Source of the DNA: Myxococcales bacterium | Lineage (GTDB): Bacteria; Myxococcota_A; Polyangia; Polyangiales; Ga0077539 | DNA length: 64,000 bases | Reading direction: 5' to 3' | Assembly: GCA_013298625.1 (NCBI GenBank) | Contig: JAAFIF010000028.1 | Span: forward strand, 1 to 64,000 | Part shown: in pieces, positions 42,704 to 52,437 of the stretch | How positions within the stretch are numbered: position 1 is the first letter of the stretch | Layout: every line of letters starts with the position of its first letter | Notes under the pieces: generated by a model | Told to the model about the DNA's origin: nothing | Seen by the model: only the letters and a program-made list of their open reading frames with translations | Database searches by the model: none | Translations under genes and position numbers: made by a program

Positions 42704-44170
42704 ATGATCGCACAGGGGCGCTCTGTTCTCTTGGCCGTATCGATGGCGATGGTTGGCGCAGGATGCGTCGCGGACGACCCCACCATCGCTCCGATCGCCG
42801 ACGAACGGCTGCTGCGCGGGCGATGGATCGTCCTGCACGCGGATCGAAGCGCCCCCGTCTGCGAAGCGTCCATCGAGAGCGCTGACGACTTCATCGAGCG
42901 GACGTCGGAGTGGCTCGGCGTCGAGCCGCGCGCCATCGACTACTACCTCTACAGCACGACTCCGTTCTCGTGCTCGTTCTCTGCGGGTGGCAACGAGACA
43001 TCGAGCGGCGCCGCGGCGTGCGCGCTCCGATCGCGACGCGCGGTGATGAGCAGACAGTGGTTTCACCAGCACGAAGTCGCGCACGTGATCGCGCAAGGGT
43101 GGGGGACCGACGCCCCTGCGCTGCTCGAAGAGGGGCTCGCCACGCTGCTCGCGTACGAGCACGTCCACCGCGCCGTGCCGACGGTGGACCGCGCTGCGCG
43201 CCTCGAAGACTACTTGGACTCCTGGCATTTCGTCGCGCAGCCCGCCGCGCAGCGCATGGCTCTCTACGACGCGAGCGCGGCGTTCTTGCGGTTCGTCGTC
43301 GATCGCTTCGGCGTCGCGGCGCTGCGGCGCTGGTACGAATCGGTGGACAACCTCTCTCCGCCGTCGGACACACGAAATCAATTCGTCCGGGCCACGGGGC
43401 TCTCGTTCGAGGACGCGCTGCGGCAGTGGCGCCAGGAGCCAGCGACGCGCGAGGATCAGAAGCACCCGCGGCTGATCGAGTGCAGCCGCGCTCGGTCCGT
43501 GACGGCGCTCGCCGACGCGCGCTTCGACGGGGCGCTGGCGTGTCGCGGCTACGGTTTGAACGCGACGCCCGAGCAGCGCGACGAGACCATCGAGCTCAGC
43601 GCCGCGGGCTGGCATTCGGTCGAACTCGAGGCCAACAGCGGGCTGACCGCGCTGCTCGACCCGTGCGCGCGCGCGTCGGACCCTTGGACCTTTCGCACCG
43701 CGGGCGACACCACACGCGGCTTCGTGTGGCTCGATGCGGGGCGACATCAGCTCAGCCTGTCGCGCGAGCGCGCGACGGAGCGCGTTCGCTGGGCGATCAC
43801 CCCGGTCGAGATGCCCGCGGACCGCTGCGGGCTCGTCCCTCAGCTGCGCCTCGAACGCAGCGGAGCGCTCGCCCCCGTGTCCTCGGACGCCGCGCACTGG
43901 CCGGTGCTCAGCGACGCGCTCCCAGGCCAACGCGCGCTCGCGCTCGGCGTCGTCGGAGCCAGCAGCGGAGTCACCTATGCGCAGCTCGTCGAAGCCCCGC
44001 CCGACGCTACGATTTCGCTCTGCACGCAGACCTGCAGGGGCTTCGAGGCTTGCTCGGAGCTGCGCGCGGAGCAGCCGCTGCCGTTCGCGACGAGCAGCCT
44101 TGCGAACACAAAAATCGAGCTTCGATCGACGCGCCCATCGGGACGCGTGACGGTGGTCTTTCGCTCGTGA
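42704..44170 (+). CDS. Lipoprotein with gluzincin (HExxH) protease motif
   Basis: A 488-residue predicted lipoprotein (lipobox VGAGC, C21) with GGGAGG upstream of ATG 42704. Residues 120-150 hold the HEVAH motif (H123, E124, H127) followed by ALLEEGLA, in which a Glu 15-16 residues later is the probable third zinc ligand, as in gluzincins and peptidase-MA-like proteins. The C-terminal half (from about 250) is a beta-rich region with regularly placed cysteines. It would act outside the inner membrane. Several cysteines, some in pairs (CTQTCRGFEAC), suggest disulfides. A protease or a dead relative is equally possible. Confidence 0.75.
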   Translation: MIAQGRSVLLAVSMAMVGAGCVADDPTIAPIADERLLRGRWIVLHADRSAPVCEASIESADDFIERTSEWLGVEPRAIDYYLYSTTPFSCSFSAGGNETSSGAAACALRSRRAVMSRQWFHQHEVAHVIAQGWGTDAPALLEEGLATLLAYEHVHRAVPTVDRAARLEDYLDSWHFVAQPAAQRMALYDASAAFLRFVVDRFGVAALRRWYESVDNLSPPSDTRNQFVRATGLSFEDALRQWRQEPATREDQKHPRLIECSRARSVTALADARFDGALACRGYGLNATPEQRDETIELSAAGWHSVELEANSGLTALLDPCARASDPWTFRTAGDTTRGFVWLDAGRHQLSLSRERATERVRWAITPVEMPADRCGLVPQLRLERSGALAPVSSDAAHWPVLSDALPGQRALALGVVGASSGVTYAQLVEAPPDATISLCTQTCRGFEACSELRAEQPLPFATSSLANTKIELRSTRPSGRVTVVFRS

Positions 44171-44233
44171 GCTCGAAGCGCGTCGATCGAAGCTCTACGC
44201 CGAGCGCAGAGAGCGACGTTGGCCCGCTCGCGA

Positions 44234-44782
44234 TCAGCGCTTCCACTCGAGGGCGCTGTCGCAGCGGACCGCGCTCCAACGGGTGATCCGTGCGCGCACG
44301 TCGCGGCCGCCGGCGAGCTCGATGATCCCGCACACGCGACCGTTGACCGCGTGCCACATCGCCTCGGTGTACCCAGAGACGCCGCGGATCGTCACGGTCG
44401 CCGCCACATCACTGTGATCCGCGAACTCGACGGTCCCCGCCGAGTTGTACCGAAGCCACGCTCGACTCAGCGTCGTCCACAGCAGGTCCCAGGTGAACAG
44501 CGGCAAGAACACCCGATACACGCCGTTGAAATCGTCGATCGCAGCGCGCCGGCCCACCCGCCGGTTGGCGTCGAGCGACCCGTGCCCCAGCGCGACGCGA
44601 ACCGCTTCGTGCAGCGCCGCTTGCTCGGCCACCGGGTGCCACGAGGCGCTCAAGATCGCGCCGCGCATCGACTCTCGCAGCTCGGGCGCGAGCGCGTCGA
44701 TCACCCGCGCTGCGCTGCCGGCGCCGAACTCTTCGTCGCACGCGATGAGGACGGAGCGAAGCGCGGTTCCTCGAACCTCCAT
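44234..44782 (-). CDS. Myxobacterial DUF2378-like protein, paralogue B
   Basis: A 182-residue protein with the same length and layout as the protein at 13889-14437: a helical half with ASWHPVAEQAALHEAVR, a VGRRAAIDDFNGVYRVFLPLF segment, then a beta half with VSGYTEAMWHAVNGRVCG and RITRW. It appears to be of the DUF2378 (TIGR02265) type, assigned by pattern. The start is ATG 44782, just after a stretch rich in A and T. It begins 29 bp after the TPR-like gene at 44812 on the same strand, so the two are probably one transcription unit. Function unknown. Confidence 0.65.
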   Translation of the reverse strand: MEVRGTALRSVLIACDEEFGAGSAARVIDALAPELRESMRGAILSASWHPVAEQAALHEAVRVALGHGSLDANRRVGRRAAIDDFNGVYRVFLPLFTWDLLWTTLSRAWLRYNSAGTVEFADHSDVAATVTIRGVSGYTEAMWHAVNGRVCGIIELAGGRDVRARITRWSAVRCDSALEWKR

Positions 44783-44811
44783 GACTTTAGTAGATACACC
44801 AATACCGTGGT

Positions 44812-46566
44812 TTACGCGAGTGGAGCGAGCCGATCTTCGGCGAGCCATTGCTCGCAAGCGCTCCACGCGTCGGAGAGGCGCGCGCGATGTTCGCCCTCGC
44901 CCGAGAGCGCGATGACCGCGTCGAGCAAGGCTGCCATCGCCTCGAGCGACGGAGCGCGCTCGAGCACCGAGGCGCCGTACTCGATCGCGTCCGCGCCTCG
45001 CCCCGCGCGCGCGAGCGCCGTCACCAAACGCCCTGCGCGCTCGATCACGCCCTGCCCGTAGAAGCACTCGTGCGCAAGCGCCACAGCCACATCGAGCGCG
45101 CCGATCGACACATGCGCGTCCATCAACTCGCCAGCGATGCGCGAGAGCCGTACTCGCCGCGAGCGCACATCGGCGCCGTCCCTCACCGCGCGCTCGACCT
45201 CGGCCACCGCGCGCGCGGCCGATTCGAGTTCGCCGTCTTCAGCGAGCGCCTCGGCCTCGCGCAGAATCCTCCGCGCGAGCGCGATCGAGGCCTGGTCGGC
45301 GGCGCGCGACCAGCGTTCGAGCAGCGGATCGAGCGGCTCGCGCGCGATCGACGCGCGCACACACAACGCGCCAGAGAGCGCACGGCGCACGGGCTCGCAC
45401 AGCAATGCGATCGCCTCGCGCTGCGCGAGGTCCATCGCGCGCAGCCCTTCGAGCGCCGCGCCCCGCGCGCCCGTCGCCGCAGCCACGCGCAGCGCGCAGC
45501 ACTCGAGCCCCTGCAGCTCGTCGCCGAGCAAGAGACCTTCGTCTCGCGCGCTCGCGCGCAGCGCGTCCGCCCGCTCGGCCACGCGCGAGAGCAGCCGCTG
45601 CCGTTGATCGACCCGAGGCGCGACGAACGCGAGGTCCGCCATCGAGACAAACGCGCGCCCGTCTTCGATCGGCTCGTCGCAGGACCGCTCGGCGAACCGC
45701 TCCGAGGGCCGCGCGCAGTGAATCGCTCCGCCGTTGGCGAAGATCGGGAGCGCCTCGCACTCGAACAGCGTGTCGGTCATCGAGGCGGCCGCGAGCAGCG
45801 AGCGGTGCGCGGCGCAGTACGCGTTCCACCGGGTCCCCGGGGCGGAGAACGTGCGGTCCGATAGGGACGCGAGCGACGCGCACGCCGCGAGCTGCTCGCG
45901 CGCAGCCCCGACGAGCACCAGCGCCGCTGCGCGGTCGCCCTGCTTCGCAGCATACCGAGAGAGCTCTGCGCCCAGCGCCACCCTGGCCATCTGCGCGCTG
46001 TCGGTGAGCCCCGTCTCGCGCGCGACGGCGTCGTACGCCTCGGTCGCGCGTCGCGCCCAGGCGCGCTCTCCAACGGCGTCTGGCGTGTCCGCTCCGTCCG
46101 TCGCCAGCCGCGCGTAGCACGCCTCGCACCACAGCTGCGCGCCGCTCTCGAGCGATCCGCGCTGCACGTGACGAGAGCGCTCGTAGAGCACCTCGAGCAC
46201 CCGCGGCGCGCGGCCGAAGCTCATCAGCACCCGCAAGAGCTGCTCGGGGCAACGCTCGTCCGTCGCCCGCAGCGCGTCGATCGCGATCACCTCTGCGCGG
46301 CGGTGTCCGCGCGTCGCGAGCGACTCAGCGATCAACGCGAGCTGCGCGGCGCTCTCGGGCGTCGGCAACGCGCGCGCTGCGATCAGCGCCACCGTTGGCT
46401 CTGCGCCGGTCTCGATCAAGGCCAGCGCGAACCGCTCGGTGAGCCCGCGCGCCCATCGCTCGCTCACCACGCCGTGAACGCGCTCGGCCCACGCCCGAGC
46501 GAGCCCCGGTCCCGTACGCTCGACGGGCGACCGCCGCTGAAGATCCTTCGCCTTCATCGCCGCCAT
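44812..46566 (-). CDS. Hypothetical TPR-like helical-repeat protein
   Basis: A 584-residue soluble protein made almost entirely of Ala/Leu/Arg-rich helices (such as AALVLVGAAREQLAAC and LDPLLERWSRAADQAS), like TPR or Sel1-type repeats. There is no catalytic motif, signal or membrane segment. ATG 46566 is preferred over the upstream ATG 46656, which has a poor leader; ATG 46557 is also possible. It is the first gene before the DUF2378-like protein and has a plausible promoter at 46645-46673. It may act as a protein-interaction scaffold. I recognise no family. Confidence 0.65.
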   Translation of the reverse strand: MAAMKAKDLQRRSPVERTGPGLARAWAERVHGVVSERWARGLTERFALALIETGAEPTVALIAARALPTPESAAQLALIAESLATRGHRRAEVIAIDALRATDERCPEQLLRVLMSFGRAPRVLEVLYERSRHVQRGSLESGAQLWCEACYARLATDGADTPDAVGERAWARRATEAYDAVARETGLTDSAQMARVALGAELSRYAAKQGDRAAALVLVGAAREQLAACASLASLSDRTFSAPGTRWNAYCAAHRSLLAAASMTDTLFECEALPIFANGGAIHCARPSERFAERSCDEPIEDGRAFVSMADLAFVAPRVDQRQRLLSRVAERADALRASARDEGLLLGDELQGLECCALRVAAATGARGAALEGLRAMDLAQREAIALLCEPVRRALSGALCVRASIAREPLDPLLERWSRAADQASIALARRILREAEALAEDGELESAARAVAEVERAVRDGADVRSRRVRLSRIAGELMDAHVSIGALDVAVALAHECFYGQGVIERAGRLVTALARAGRGADAIEYGASVLERAPSLEAMAALLDAVIALSGEGEHRARLSDAWSACEQWLAEDRLAPLA

Positions 46567-46644
46567 CACGGTAGCGCGATCATCGGTCGCGCCAGTGACT
46601 GAGGCCGGTGTCGAAGAGCGCTCACCACAGAGCAAAGCTCTGAA

Positions 46645-46673
46645 ATAACAGAACAATTTGAGTTATTGAACAA
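46645..46673 (-). promoter_or_regulatory. Possible promoter of the TPR-like gene
   Basis: TTGTTC (46668-46673) and TGTTAT (46645-46650) are 17 bp apart on the minus strand in an AT-rich stretch. Two near-direct repeats, ATTGTTCAATAACTCA and ATTGTTCTGTTATTTCA, overlap it, and a GAGC-AAA-GCTC palindrome lies just downstream. Confidence 0.35.
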
Positions 46674-46750
46674 TTGAACACCGTCCCCGGTCGCGCCCGT
46701 CGCCCGACCACCGTCGCGGGTCTGCGCTCGTGCGACACTGGCTCTTCACC

Positions 46751-47227
46751 ATGCGCACCGCCCTCGCGCTCATCCTCGTCGCCGCCACGAGCAGCACCGG
46801 CTGCGCGACGCTGTTCAACGGTCAACGCAACCGACTGCACATCTTCTCGGCCTCGGGGCTGCGCTCAGTGACCGAGCAGGGGCGCAACGTCCCGTTTATC
46901 CTCTCGCCGGACAACGACGGGTCGTTCGAGGTCGAGCTCGATCAAGGACGACCGCACGAGCTCACGGTGCGGACCGGCGGCGGAGCGCACACCGTGCGGA
47001 CCAGCACGAGCCTCGGCGCAGGGTGGGTCGTGCTCGACGTGTTCGTGCACATGATCATCTGCCCCATCGTGGACGCGGCCACGGGCGCGTGGTTCTCGTT
47101 CGATCCGGTGCGTCTGGTGGACACGCCCGAGTCGCAGCGACGCGAGCTGCCCGTCCCGCCCCCGTCGCGAGGAGCGATCGAGCTCGAGCCGATCCCCGTC
47201 GCACCGTGGAGCGCGCCCGCTTCGTGA
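46751..47227 (+). CDS. Small hypothetical lipoprotein
   Basis: A 158-residue predicted lipoprotein. ATG 46751 gives a short signal with lipobox SSTGC (C19), followed by ATLFNGQ, which resembles small lipoproteins beginning CATLFNG. Two beta-rich regions follow, with one hydrophobic stretch (VVLDVFVHMIICPIVDAATGAW, about 93-114) that may be a membrane or buried segment. It ends 11 bp before the MFS transporter gene on the same strand, so the two probably share a transcript. Function unknown. Confidence 0.7.
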   Translation: MRTALALILVAATSSTGCATLFNGQRNRLHIFSASGLRSVTEQGRNVPFILSPDNDGSFEVELDQGRPHELTVRTGGGAHTVRTSTSLGAGWVVLDVFVHMIICPIVDAATGAWFSFDPVRLVDTPESQRRELPVPPPSRGAIELEPIPVAPWSAPAS

Positions 47228-47238
47228 TACCAGTGGCT

Positions 47239-48525
47239 ATGGAGCCAGCGACCAAGCGCGAGAAGGCGTCGTGGGCGATGTTCGACGTGGCCAACAGCCC
47301 GTTCGCCACGCTCATGATCACGGTGTTCTTCGGAAAGTTCTTTCAAGAACACGTGGTCCCTCGCTCGCTCGCGCACCGCGCGCACTCGCTCTGGGCCATC
47401 ACGATCTCGAGCGCCATGGCCCTCGTCGCGCTGAGCGCCCCCGTCGTCGGCGCGATCGCCGACCACTCGGGCCGCAAGAAACCCCTGCTCACCGCCTACG
47501 TCCTCGTGTGCGCGATCGCCACGTGCCTCATCGCGACGGTCACCGTGGGGACCACCGCCGGGATGCTCACCGCCATGCTCTGCATGGTGATCGCCAACGC
47601 GGCGTTCGAGGGCGGCTACGTGTTCTACAACGCGTTTCTCCCCGAAATCGCCGACAAGACCGAGAGCGGAAAGCTCTCTGGCGCAGGCTGGGCCCTCGGC
47701 TACGTCGGCGGCCTCAGCGCCCTCGCCATCGTCTTCGTCGCCGGATGGATGCCCAAACCCGGGCAGCTCACGGACTCGTGGCGCGCGATCCCCTTGCTCG
47801 TCGCCGGCTGGTACGTGCTCTTCGCCCTGCCCCTGTTGCTGGTCGTCAAAGAGCGCGCGCCGCGCAATCCGCCTCCCCCTGAAGGCTGGGTTCGCCAGGG
47901 ATTTCGCGGCGTCCGAGAGACCGTCCGCACGCTCAAAGACTACCCCGACCTCGTGCGATTTCTCGTCGCGTACCTGGTCTTCACCGACGCGCTCGAGACC
48001 GTCTTGGTCTTCACCGCCACGTTTTCGGGCTCGGTCTTGGGATTCACCAACGACGACAACGTCAAGCTCTTCTTGATCTTGAATCTGTGTGCCATCCCCG
48101 GCGCGCTCTTCTTCGGCCAGCTCGTCGACCGATGGAGCGGCGTGAAGTCCGTCGCCGTCACGCTGGTCCTCTGGCTCATGGTCGTCTTCGGCTGCATCGT
48201 GGTCACGAGCAAAGCGCAGTTTCTCGTGGTCGCCGTGATCGCCGCGCTCGGCGTGGGCGGGACGCAAGCCGCGGCGCGAGCCGTCGTGTCGAGGTACGTT
48301 CCGCAGCACGAGAGCGCGCGGGTGTTCGGGTTCATGACGCTCGCGGGGCGCGCGAGCGCCGTGGTGGGTCCCCTGGTGTACGGGCTCGTCGCGGACCTCA
48401 CGGGCTCGATCCGCGCGGCAGTGGCCACGATTTCGCTCTTCTTTCTCGCTGGCCTCGCCCTGCTGGCGCGCGTCGACGAGCCCCGCGCCCTCGCCCGCGC
48501 CAAAGATGCTGAGAGAGTGCAGTGA
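47239..48525 (+). CDS. MFS transporter, Atg22/UMF1 type
   Basis: A 428-residue membrane protein with about 12 hydrophobic segments. The opening WAMFDVANSPFATLMITVFF, the DHSGRKKPLL loop and the RAVVSRYVPQHESARVFGF segment are typical of UMF1/Atg22-like major facilitator proteins. In yeast this family exports amino acids from the vacuole; the bacterial substrate is unknown, so no substrate is assigned. The start at ATG 47239 places the family N-terminus correctly. It lies 11 bp after the small lipoprotein and before the kinase at 48577. Confidence 0.88.
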   Translation: MEPATKREKASWAMFDVANSPFATLMITVFFGKFFQEHVVPRSLAHRAHSLWAITISSAMALVALSAPVVGAIADHSGRKKPLLTAYVLVCAIATCLIATVTVGTTAGMLTAMLCMVIANAAFEGGYVFYNAFLPEIADKTESGKLSGAGWALGYVGGLSALAIVFVAGWMPKPGQLTDSWRAIPLLVAGWYVLFALPLLLVVKERAPRNPPPPEGWVRQGFRGVRETVRTLKDYPDLVRFLVAYLVFTDALETVLVFTATFSGSVLGFTNDDNVKLFLILNLCAIPGALFFGQLVDRWSGVKSVAVTLVLWLMVVFGCIVVTSKAQFLVVAVIAALGVGGTQAAARAVVSRYVPQHESARVFGFMTLAGRASAVVGPLVYGLVADLTGSIRAAVATISLFFLAGLALLARVDEPRALARAKDAERVQ

Positions 48526-48576
48526 TCGCGCACATCACCGCGCGCCGCGCGCCGTCGGCGAGGTAGGCATAGTGCG

Positions 48577-51500
48577 GTGAGAGACGGGCGGATCGGCTCG
48601 CTGCTGGGACAGCGGTTTCGCATCGAAGAGCGGGTCGCCGCCGGTGGCTTCGGCGTTTTGTACCGCGCCATGGACACTCAGCGCGCCGAGCCCGTGGCGC
48701 TCAAGGTGCTCTCGCTCGAAGACGAATCCGAGCGTCGACGCTTCGAGCGCGAAGGAGATTTTCTCGCGAAGATCTCGCACCCAAACGTCGTGGGCTTCGT
48801 TTGCGACGGGCGCGCGCAGGACGGCTCGCCGTGGCTCGCGATGCAGTGGCTCGACGGCGTAGACCTCCGCGCGCGGCTCGCGCAACGAGGGCCGCTCACG
48901 GTCGCGAGCAGCATCGTGATGATCGAGCGCGTGGCCGAGGCGCTCTCGGCCGTGCACGACGCGGGGGTGATCCACCGCGACGTCAAGCCGGGCAACATCT
49001 TCTTGCGTGACGGAGACACCGCGCGCCCCGTGCTCGTCGACTTCGGCATCGCAACGGGCCGCGACGTCGCCTCGCTCACGCGCCCCGGCGTCATGATCGG
49101 AACGCCCTCGTACATGGCCCCCGAGCAAGTGATGGCCCGCGGCGACATCGACCGTCGCGCGGATCTCTTCTCGCTCGGGTGCGTGTGGTTCGAGTCGCTG
49201 GTCGGTCGCGCCCCCTTCGTCGCCGAGCAGATCGTCGCAGTGCTGGCCAAAGTGATGCTCACCGACGCGCCCACGCTGTCCTCGACGGGCCTGCGCGCGC
49301 CGTCGTCCATCGAGGCGCTCTTGGCCAAGCTGCTCGCGCGCGACCGCGAGGCGCGGCTCGCGTCCGCGACGCACTTGCTCGACGCGTTGAGCGCGCTGCG
49401 CGGACGGCCCTCGATGCTTCCGCCGAGCGCGACCGGGACGCGCGCCGCCCTCACCCGCGCAGAGCTTCGCGTGCGCTCGGTGCTCGTGGCGGCGACGCCG
49501 ATGGCCGTCAACGACCACACGCTGCCGACGCTCGAATTGCGAGCGATCCACCGCGCGATCGACAGGATCCGCGAGGAGGCCGAGCGACAGAGCGTGCGCT
49601 TGTACGAGTTCGCAGACCGGTCGTGGACGGCCGTGGTCGAACAAGAGGGACGCGACGCGCGAGACAGCGCTGTGGCCTTGGCGCGGGTGGGGCTCGTCGC
49701 GCGCGCGGCGCTCCCGACGCTTCCCGTGGCGATGGCGACCGGAAGAGCGCAGTTCGAAGGGCAGAAGCCGCCGATGGGCGCGGTCATCGACGAGGCCGCG
49801 GCGCTGCTCTCGCAGCCGTTGATCGCAGGAGCCCTCTATGCAGACGAGGCCACTGCGGCGCTGCTCGACGCAACGTTGCCCGTCGAAGCGCAGCACGAGC
49901 ACCGCGTGGTCCGCGCCGAGGGGCCCCGCGTCGAGCGAACGCTGCTCGGAAAGCTAACGCCCTTCGTCGGCCGCGAGCACGAGTTCTACACGGGCATCGC
50001 GCAGGTGACGCGGGCGTTCGACGAGCGCGCCGCGAGCTCGACGCTCTTCATCGGCGAGGCGGGCGTCGGCAAATCTCGCCTCGTCTCCGAGCTGCGCCGC
50101 GCCGTCACGCAGCGCTGGCCCGCCGCGCGGGTGCTCGTCGCGCGGTGCACTTCGGGCTCGCAGTCGGCGGCGCTGTCGCTGGCGTCCTCGGTCGTTCGCG
50201 CGGTGGTCGACGAGCGCGAGCACACCGTCGAAGCGCTGCTTCGCTTCGTCGCGCAGCGAGGCGAGAGCGCGCCCCATGAGCAGCTCGAACACGGGGGATT
50301 TCTCGCCGCGCTCGGCGGCTATCCAGAGGACGCTCGGCTGCAGAGCGCGCCCTTGCTCGCCGCGCGCGGGGACGCGAGGCTCATGCGCGAGCAGATGGCG
50401 CGCTCGCTCGAGTGGGCGATCGGCGCAGAGTGCGAACGCGCCCCGCTCGCGCTGGTCATCGAGGACGCGCACTGGTCCGACGAGGCGTCGGTGCGGATGA
50501 TCGAAGGGGTGATCGCCGCGTGCGGCGAGCGCAGGCTCGCGGTGATCACCGCGGCGAGGCCCGAGGTTCGCGAGCGATTCTCCAGGCTGTTTTGCGCAGA
50601 CCGAGGGATCGAGCTCTCGCTCGGAGAGCTCTCTCGCGGCGCCTCTGTCGCCCTCGCCCGCAGCGCGCTCGGCTCGACCGCCGCGCAGGACGAAGTGGAC
50701 GCGCTCGTCGCGCGCTCCGCAGGAAACGCCTTCTTTCTCGAAGAGCTCATCCGCGGCTTCGCTGAGCACGGCTCGCTCTCGACCTTGCCCGACTCGGTCG
50801 CGGCCATGGTGAGCGCGCGCTTCGAACGCCTGGACGAGCGCGCCCGGCGCGTCCTGCGCGCGGCCAGCGTGTTCGGTCGCACCTTTTGGGCGAGCGCGGT
50901 CGCCGCGCTGCTCGGCCCCGACTCAGCCCCGTCCGTAGACGAGTCCATCGACCGGCTGCTGCGGCAAGAGGTCATCGGGCGGCGCGGCAGCGGGCGCTTC
51001 GCAGGCGAGCGCGAGTACGTGTTTCGCCACGCGATCCTCGGCGACGTCGCGTACGAAGCGCTGACCGACGAAGACCGCGCGCTCGGCCACAAGCTCGCGG
51101 CGCGCTGGCTCGACCGTCAGGGCGGCGTCGAGCCCGCCGTGCTCGCGATGCACTACGAGCGCGGCGCAGACCTGCTCATGGCCGCGCCCTGGTACATGCA
51201 GGCGGCGCGACGCGCGATGGAGGGCGAGGACTACCGGCAGACGCTCTCGCACGCGAGCGCCGTCGAGCGCTGCGATTCGCAAGGGATTCTTCGGGGAGAA
51301 ATCGCGCTGACCCGCGCCGAGGCCAACCGGTGGCTGCCCGATCACGGGGCGTTCGAGCAGAACGCGCGCGCGGCGATGGAGGCCTTCGAGCCGGGCAGCG
51401 ACCGGTGGTGTGAGAGCGCGAGCCTGCACTGCATCGCGCTCGGCGTGCTCGAGCGCGCGGGCGAGCTGGCCGAGTCGTGCTCGACGCTGGTGGCCGCGGC

Positions 51501-52434
51501 GAGGGTGAGCTTGGCGGACAAGCGGCTGCTGTTGCTCGCGCGGCTCTCGATTCACCTGTGCGCGTGTGGCGAGCTGCAGCTCGCGCGGCTGCCGATCCGC
51601 GAGCTCGAGTCAGCCCTCGCGCGCACCGCCGTCGCCGACCCCAACCTCCGAGGAAACATCGCCGCGGCCCGCGCCGCCTGGTCGCACTTCGACGGCGACG
51701 CGCAGGGCTACGCGCGGCACGTCGCCGAGAGCATCGTGCACTTCGACGTCGCGCGAAACAGCCGAGGCGCCGCGGCGCAGCGCTCGAACCTCGGCTACGC
51801 GCTGATGGACCTCGGCGACCTCGACGCCGCCGAGCGATCGCTGCGAGACACCATCGCGCGCGTCGGCGCGCTGTCGATTCACCAGGTGGTGGGCTTCTGC
51901 AAGCACAACCTGGGGCTCTTGCTCTCGTGGAAGGGCGCGCACGACGAGGGCCTGCGCGTCGAGCGCGAGGCGCTCGCGTGGTTCGAAGCGCAGCAGTTCA
52001 TTCGCTTCGTGGGCGCGTCGAAGCTGTACATCGCGGACATTTTGCTGAGTGCGGGGCGCGCGGACGAGGCGGTCGAGCCGGCGCGACAGGCGGCGATCGA
52101 CCTCGAAAACGTGGGCGTGATGCGCGCCCAGGCGCACTCGACGCTGGCGCGGGCGCTGGCGATCACGGGGTCGCGCGACGAAGCGCTGCGCGTGGCGCGC
52201 GAAGCGGCGACGGCGGCGGGCGAGCAGCAAGGGATCGACGCGAGCTCGGTGTGGATCTGGCGCAACGTGGCCGAGGCCTTCGCGCGGGCCGGCGCCGAGC
52301 CCGAGGCCGCGCTCGCGCGGGCCGAAGCGGTGCGAGCGCTCGACGAGCGCGCGCGCAAGGTGAGCGACGCCGAGGCGAGAGCGCGGTTCTCGAGCGCGAT
52401 CCCCGATCACGCGCTGGTGTGCTCGTGGCGGTAG
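48577..52434 (+). CDS. Ser/Thr kinase with degenerate cyclase-like domain, ATPase and TPR region
   Basis: A 1285-residue fusion. The kinase domain (about 8-275) has the glycine loop ERVAAGGFGVLYRA (18-31), K43, HRDVKPGN (133-140), DFG (155-157) and APE (181-183). A region at about 297-440 resembles a class III nucleotide cyclase: VRSVLVAA strand, an ATGRAQFEGQKPPMGAVID turn and a SQPLIAGALYADEA helix, but the metal-binding and catalytic residues are not apparent, so it is probably inactive. An AAA-type ATPase follows with Walker A FIGEAGVGKS (about 490-499), then a long Ala/Leu helical repeat region to the end. Similar kinase-cyclase-ATPase-TPR fusions are known in myxobacteria. The start is GTG 48577. 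Confidence 0.9.
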   Translation: MRDGRIGSLLGQRFRIEERVAAGGFGVLYRAMDTQRAEPVALKVLSLEDESERRRFEREGDFLAKISHPNVVGFVCDGRAQDGSPWLAMQWLDGVDLRARLAQRGPLTVASSIVMIERVAEALSAVHDAGVIHRDVKPGNIFLRDGDTARPVLVDFGIATGRDVASLTRPGVMIGTPSYMAPEQVMARGDIDRRADLFSLGCVWFESLVGRAPFVAEQIVAVLAKVMLTDAPTLSSTGLRAPSSIEALLAKLLARDREARLASATHLLDALSALRGRPSMLPPSATGTRAALTRAELRVRSVLVAATPMAVNDHTLPTLELRAIHRAIDRIREEAERQSVRLYEFADRSWTAVVEQEGRDARDSAVALARVGLVARAALPTLPVAMATGRAQFEGQKPPMGAVIDEAAALLSQPLIAGALYADEATAALLDATLPVEAQHEHRVVRAEGPRVERTLLGKLTPFVGREHEFYTGIAQVTRAFDERAASSTLFIGEAGVGKSRLVSELRRAVTQRWPAARVLVARCTSGSQSAALSLASSVVRAVVDEREHTVEALLRFVAQRGESAPHEQLEHGGFLAALGGYPEDARLQSAPLLAARGDARLMREQMARSLEWAIGAECERAPLALVIEDAHWSDEASVRMIEGVIAACGERRLAVITAARPEVRERFSRLFCADRGIELSLGELSRGASVALARSALGSTAAQDEVDALVARSAGNAFFLEELIRGFAEHGSLSTLPDSVAAMVSARFERLDERARRVLRAASVFGRTFWASAVAALLGPDSAPSVDESIDRLLRQEVIGRRGSGRFAGEREYVFRHAILGDVAYEALTDEDRALGHKLAARWLDRQGGVEPAVLAMHYERGADLLMAAPWYMQAARRAMEGEDYRQTLSHASAVERCDSQGILRGEIALTRAEANRWLPDHGAFEQNARAAMEAFEPGSDRWCESASLHCIALGVLERAGELAESCSTLVAAARVSLADKRLLLLARLSIHLCACGELQLARLPIRELESALARTAVADPNLRGNIAAARAAWSHFDGDAQGYARHVAESIVHFDVARNSRGAAAQRSNLGYALMDLGDLDAAERSLRDTIARVGALSIHQVVGFCKHNLGLLLSWKGAHDEGLRVEREALAWFEAQQFIRFVGASKLYIADILLSAGRADEAVEPARQAAIDLENVGVMRAQAHSTLARALAITGSRDEALRVAREAATAAGEQQGIDASSVWIWRNVAEAFARAGAEPEAALARAEAVRALDERARKVSDAEARARFSSAIPDHALVCSWR

Positions 52435-52437
52435 CGC

